The notes under the pieces are model-generated. The model was not told where the DNA came from, did no database searches, and was given only the letters and a program-made list of their open reading frames with translations. From Ulva prolifera (lineage: Eukaryota > Chlorophyta > Ulvophyceae > Ulvales > Ulvaceae): 24,661 bases of DNA. The position numbers were made by a program, and so were the translations under genes. Shown here in pieces: positions 21,759-24,661 of the stretch. The stretch is from contig JALAAN010000030.1 of assembly GCA_023078555.1 (NCBI GenBank), positions 1-24,661 on the forward strand. Reading direction: 5' to 3'. The first letter of the stretch is position 1, and every line of letters begins with the position of its first letter.

Positions 21759-24661
21759 ATGGCACAAGATTATGTTGATGCTCCACCGAAAATTTGTTTC
21801 TCACAGCCCGCATGTTGTTGTAGAAAGAGCACCGGTGCCGGTGGTGGTGCGAAGCTACAAGTCGCTGAGGTGGCAAATCCGGACATACCGCTTCAGGGCA
21901 AGTGCCTCGCTGTTGACTCCAAGAAATCGGCAGCGGGGGCGACGGGTGCAGACGAGCTGTGCCTTGCGGATACCGTGGGGGGGGTCAGCAATCAGATGCA
22001 TCTGTGCCCTCGCCACCTTCGGAAGCCGCTTCTTCTAATTGAAGATTTCCGTGGTACGCGGACCGCTGGCTTTGGGCGGTACTGCAAGAATACAGCGTGC
22101 AAGAAGGTTCTGGACATCGGGAATTTCACCGGATTTGCCACTGTTTGCAACATTCACAGGACAGGCGCAACGATGCTTGGCCGGAAGGCAGTGTTGCCGC
22201 CGGTGGATGAGGCATTTTACGGGGTGGCGGTGACTGAGCCACGGCTCGAGACTCTAGTCGCTGGCTCTGCCAATTTGCACAAACGCGATTTGACGCATTG
22301 TGATGTCACCTCTTGCAGTGTGCTGCTAGAAAACCAGAAGACCGGCCTCTGCCCAAAGCATGTGAAGGTGCTATTTCCATGCGTGTCTGCCCTAAGTCCA
22401 CATGCCTTGCTATTCCATTCCACACGGGGTAGTGTTGTCGATTCAGTTGCAGTACATGCATAAATAGATTGCCTTGCATGTGTTGTGAGTTTCAAATTGG
22501 CACGTGAGTGTTTCTTCCTAAGATTTGCTTGTTAATTGACAAGGGATGTTTTTTTTGCAGATCCCACGCCTGATCGATGCTAATGGGGTTGCTGCTGTCA
22601 GCTGCAGCCGCTGCTTCTACCTGAAGGTAGAGGGCCTTTTCGCGCAGGACTCGCGCAACTGGAAGCGCCAATGCTGCGTGTGCCTGGAGATGGACGCCCC
22701 GCGGCAGGTGCAGGACGAGCGAGTGCAGGCAGCATTGCCTCGTCCACCCGCACGTGCACCGGTGATGATCACCGCACGGATGCCAGCTGGCGCGCCTGGC
22801 CGGGGAAGCTGACCGGCGCGCAATGCGCTGTGTATGTGTGGGACAAGAAGACGGAGGCATACGAGGCTTGCCCGGGGGGTTCGATGACACCTAGCAACCA
22901 CCGGCACCCCTCCCGAGTGTGCCCCTATCACCGGAGCTGTGTCATCCACCATACAAATGCGCATGTTACATTTGAGAGAATGTTCTGCAATCGTTGCGCG
23001 CTGTGGAAGAGCCCGGACGCGTGGGTAACACGGGCCGACGGCACGACTGCGCGAAGCATTTGCAATGGTTGCGCTGAAGGCGGCGGTCCTAAGCGAGCTC
23101 CCGTGCGGCAAGTGCAGCATGGCACACAAACGCCCGACGGCTTGACCACTGTGCACCAGATCTTGCCTGACATGTCTGACGGCATGGAGTGGCTGCTTTT
23201 CTATGCCCCCAAGTCGCGTGCCAGTAAGGACACTGCATTCAACATGTGGCCGACTCGGGCGGACGAGTGCCATGTTGCCGGTTGCACCAACAGTGTCGGG
23301 CCCACGAAGTCAAGGGTGTGTTATCCTCACATTGATGATGTGTTGTTCCGACAAAGTCAAGACGGGTGGGATGCGACAGTCGTGTACTATTGTCGTGGGT
23401 GTCAGCGCTGGACGGACGTGAAGCTGTTGGAGGCAGACGGCACGTGCGGGTTGAGATGCGTGTTACGTGGGGATCGGGGTCGAAGGCTCAGATTGCGGGA
23501 GACAAGGACCTGAGACTCGTCCTCGAGCGTCTCCGGTCTGACCCGGCCCTCGCACTCCTGCCGGCTCGAGATTTCGCACGCGCCCTTGGGCTGCCCACGT
23601 GCGACATGCGGGACAAATCTGAGGTCACACGATGCCATTACATCGATAGTGTGAAGGGCCGTTGCAAGAATAAAATCTCGTTGACGCATGACAGCTGCAT
23701 GTGCAGCGCCAAGCAGCACTGCCATGCAGTGGTGCTGAGGGTGTGCGATACAACAAGCGACGCCACAACGTGGTATTGCCCCAAGTGCAAGCGGGTCTGC
23801 TCCATCGAGGGGGTGGGCCTAGTGCGAGGCAGCTATGTATGCGCCCGCTGTTGTGCTGTACATGCGAACCACCAGCAGGCAGCCGAGAAGGCTCGCATTG
23901 CCGAGCGGAAGGATGAGTCCTCGCCCGCAGGGAGCGTTCAGTTGTACAGTGATGAGGAAGATTTCGGCAATGCATGCTGTGTTCCTCAGACACTGGCGCG
24001 GAGTCTGAAGCCGTCGATGCTGATCAGCCTCCTTGCGCTGTCGACACGGGTGACAGCGACGATGCACTCATGGGTGACGATTACGGCGCCTACACCGAAT
24101 CGGACTGTGATGGTGATGGGGTCGCCCTCATCGGAGAATGCATGCCCGTCGCGGCAGTGCAGGGACAGTCGGTGCCAGCCCCCGCACACGGTGGTGCAAG
24201 CTCAAGCCGGGCTGCTCTCGCGCAGACCTGCTGATGCTGCAGTATTTGAATGCCTGACGGCTCCGCCGCCCGGTCGCGCGCGTTGCCGCAACGCGCCCGC
24301 GTGCAAGAAGACACCGCCGCCAGATCGGCTTGTCGACGGACTATGCATCACGTGCTTGTCGAGTTCAAAGGACAGTGGCACAGCTCTGGACGCGATCGTG
24401 TTGGTGACTGTGCCGGGCACACTGCACCGCAGCGCAGGTGCGATATTGAGCACATGCACTGAACTGTTAATTTGGTTGACATTTGAAGGATGACCTTGTG
24501 TGCACGACTCCTGGTGACTGCACATGAGGACAGGTTTACGCGTGAGTCAGTAGATGAGTGCATTGCGTGCATCCGTGGCGACTCAGCTATCGTCATTTGT
24601 GCATTTAATTGGCCAAGGTATACACCAGTGTGCTTGTGAAGCAGTTGACCTGTGAAGCGAT
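21759..24661 (+). pseudogene. Copy B zinc-finger-array gene, frame-broken and cut by window edge
   Basis: The ATG at 21759 lies 25 bases after the recombinase TAG. Exon 1 (21759-22367) is fully open in one frame, unlike in copy A. The intron is 22368-22560 (acceptor TTTTTTGCAG) and exon 2 runs 22561-24437. Exon 2 is nearly identical to copy A but lacks five bases at four sites: one near 22796, one near 23477, one near 23980 and two near 24229. This splits the A-type frame into pieces. All the Cys/His fingers are otherwise present. Because exon identity is much higher than that of the neighbouring intron, the breaks are either very recent or sequencing errors. The last 70 bases match the copy A intron and basic exon (5805-5890) with many indels. 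Confidence 0.65.

Larger units (their letters stand above)
18053..24661 (+). repeat. Direct duplication, copy B arm
   Basis: This is the counterpart of 1-5890. The offset is about 18,052 at the first shared exon, 18,681 at the 20771 exon and about 18,790 from 21478 on. The change in offset is caused by intron length differences. Confidence 0.93.

Overview
This window is a piece of a eukaryotic nuclear genome. The genes are split by spliceosomal-type introns whose donors mostly read GTGCGT, GTGAGT or GTACGT and whose acceptors read TGCAG. The DNA is GC-rich and carries long poly-G runs and a roughly 690-bp CA array. There are no bacterial operons, Shine-Dalgarno sites, rRNA or tRNA. The intron style and the polynucleotide runs recall algal genomes, but nothing here fixes the lineage. 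No gene was recognised with certainty, so functional calls are inferences from motifs.

The main structure is a large direct duplication with a period of about 18.1-18.8 kb. Copy A enters already in progress at base 1 and its coding signal runs to about 8.9 kb. Copy B begins at about 14.3 kb (or at 16.9 kb if the upstream part is a separate gene) and runs off the right edge. In both copies a multi-exon gene (YR-like gene) is followed after only 25 bases by a second gene (ZF gene) on the same strand. Exon lengths of the YR-like gene match exactly between copies (293, 292, 349, 425 and 243 bases) while most introns do not align.

The YR-like gene looks like a divergent tyrosine recombinase: a helical segment leads into a GAR...L-x-W box, and a later exon has GQWS...TYQT-x-YL. 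The ZF gene encodes a cysteine-rich protein in which a C..C..CxxH finger alternates with a CxxC..CxxC finger, five times over and then a half. Past it, copy A continues with a basic exon, a globular exon, a Ser/Gly/Ala-rich exon and a glycine-rich exon (5.85-8.94 kb). Upstream of the B recombinase lies an Ala-rich then acidic coding region (14.3-16.9 kb).

From 8.94 to 14.3 kb there is a C+A-rich tract, one weak open frame, unassigned DNA, two tandem copies of a 172-173-bp unit and the CA array. A sharp similarity step lies just upstream of the last recombinase exon. Upstream of it the A and B proteins are about 70-80% identical by eye. Downstream, exon DNA is about 97-99% identical, and copy B carries several frame-breaking deletions. 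The best overall hypothesis is a tandemly duplicated, possibly mobile, recombinase plus zinc-finger unit whose 3' half was recently homogenised between copies.
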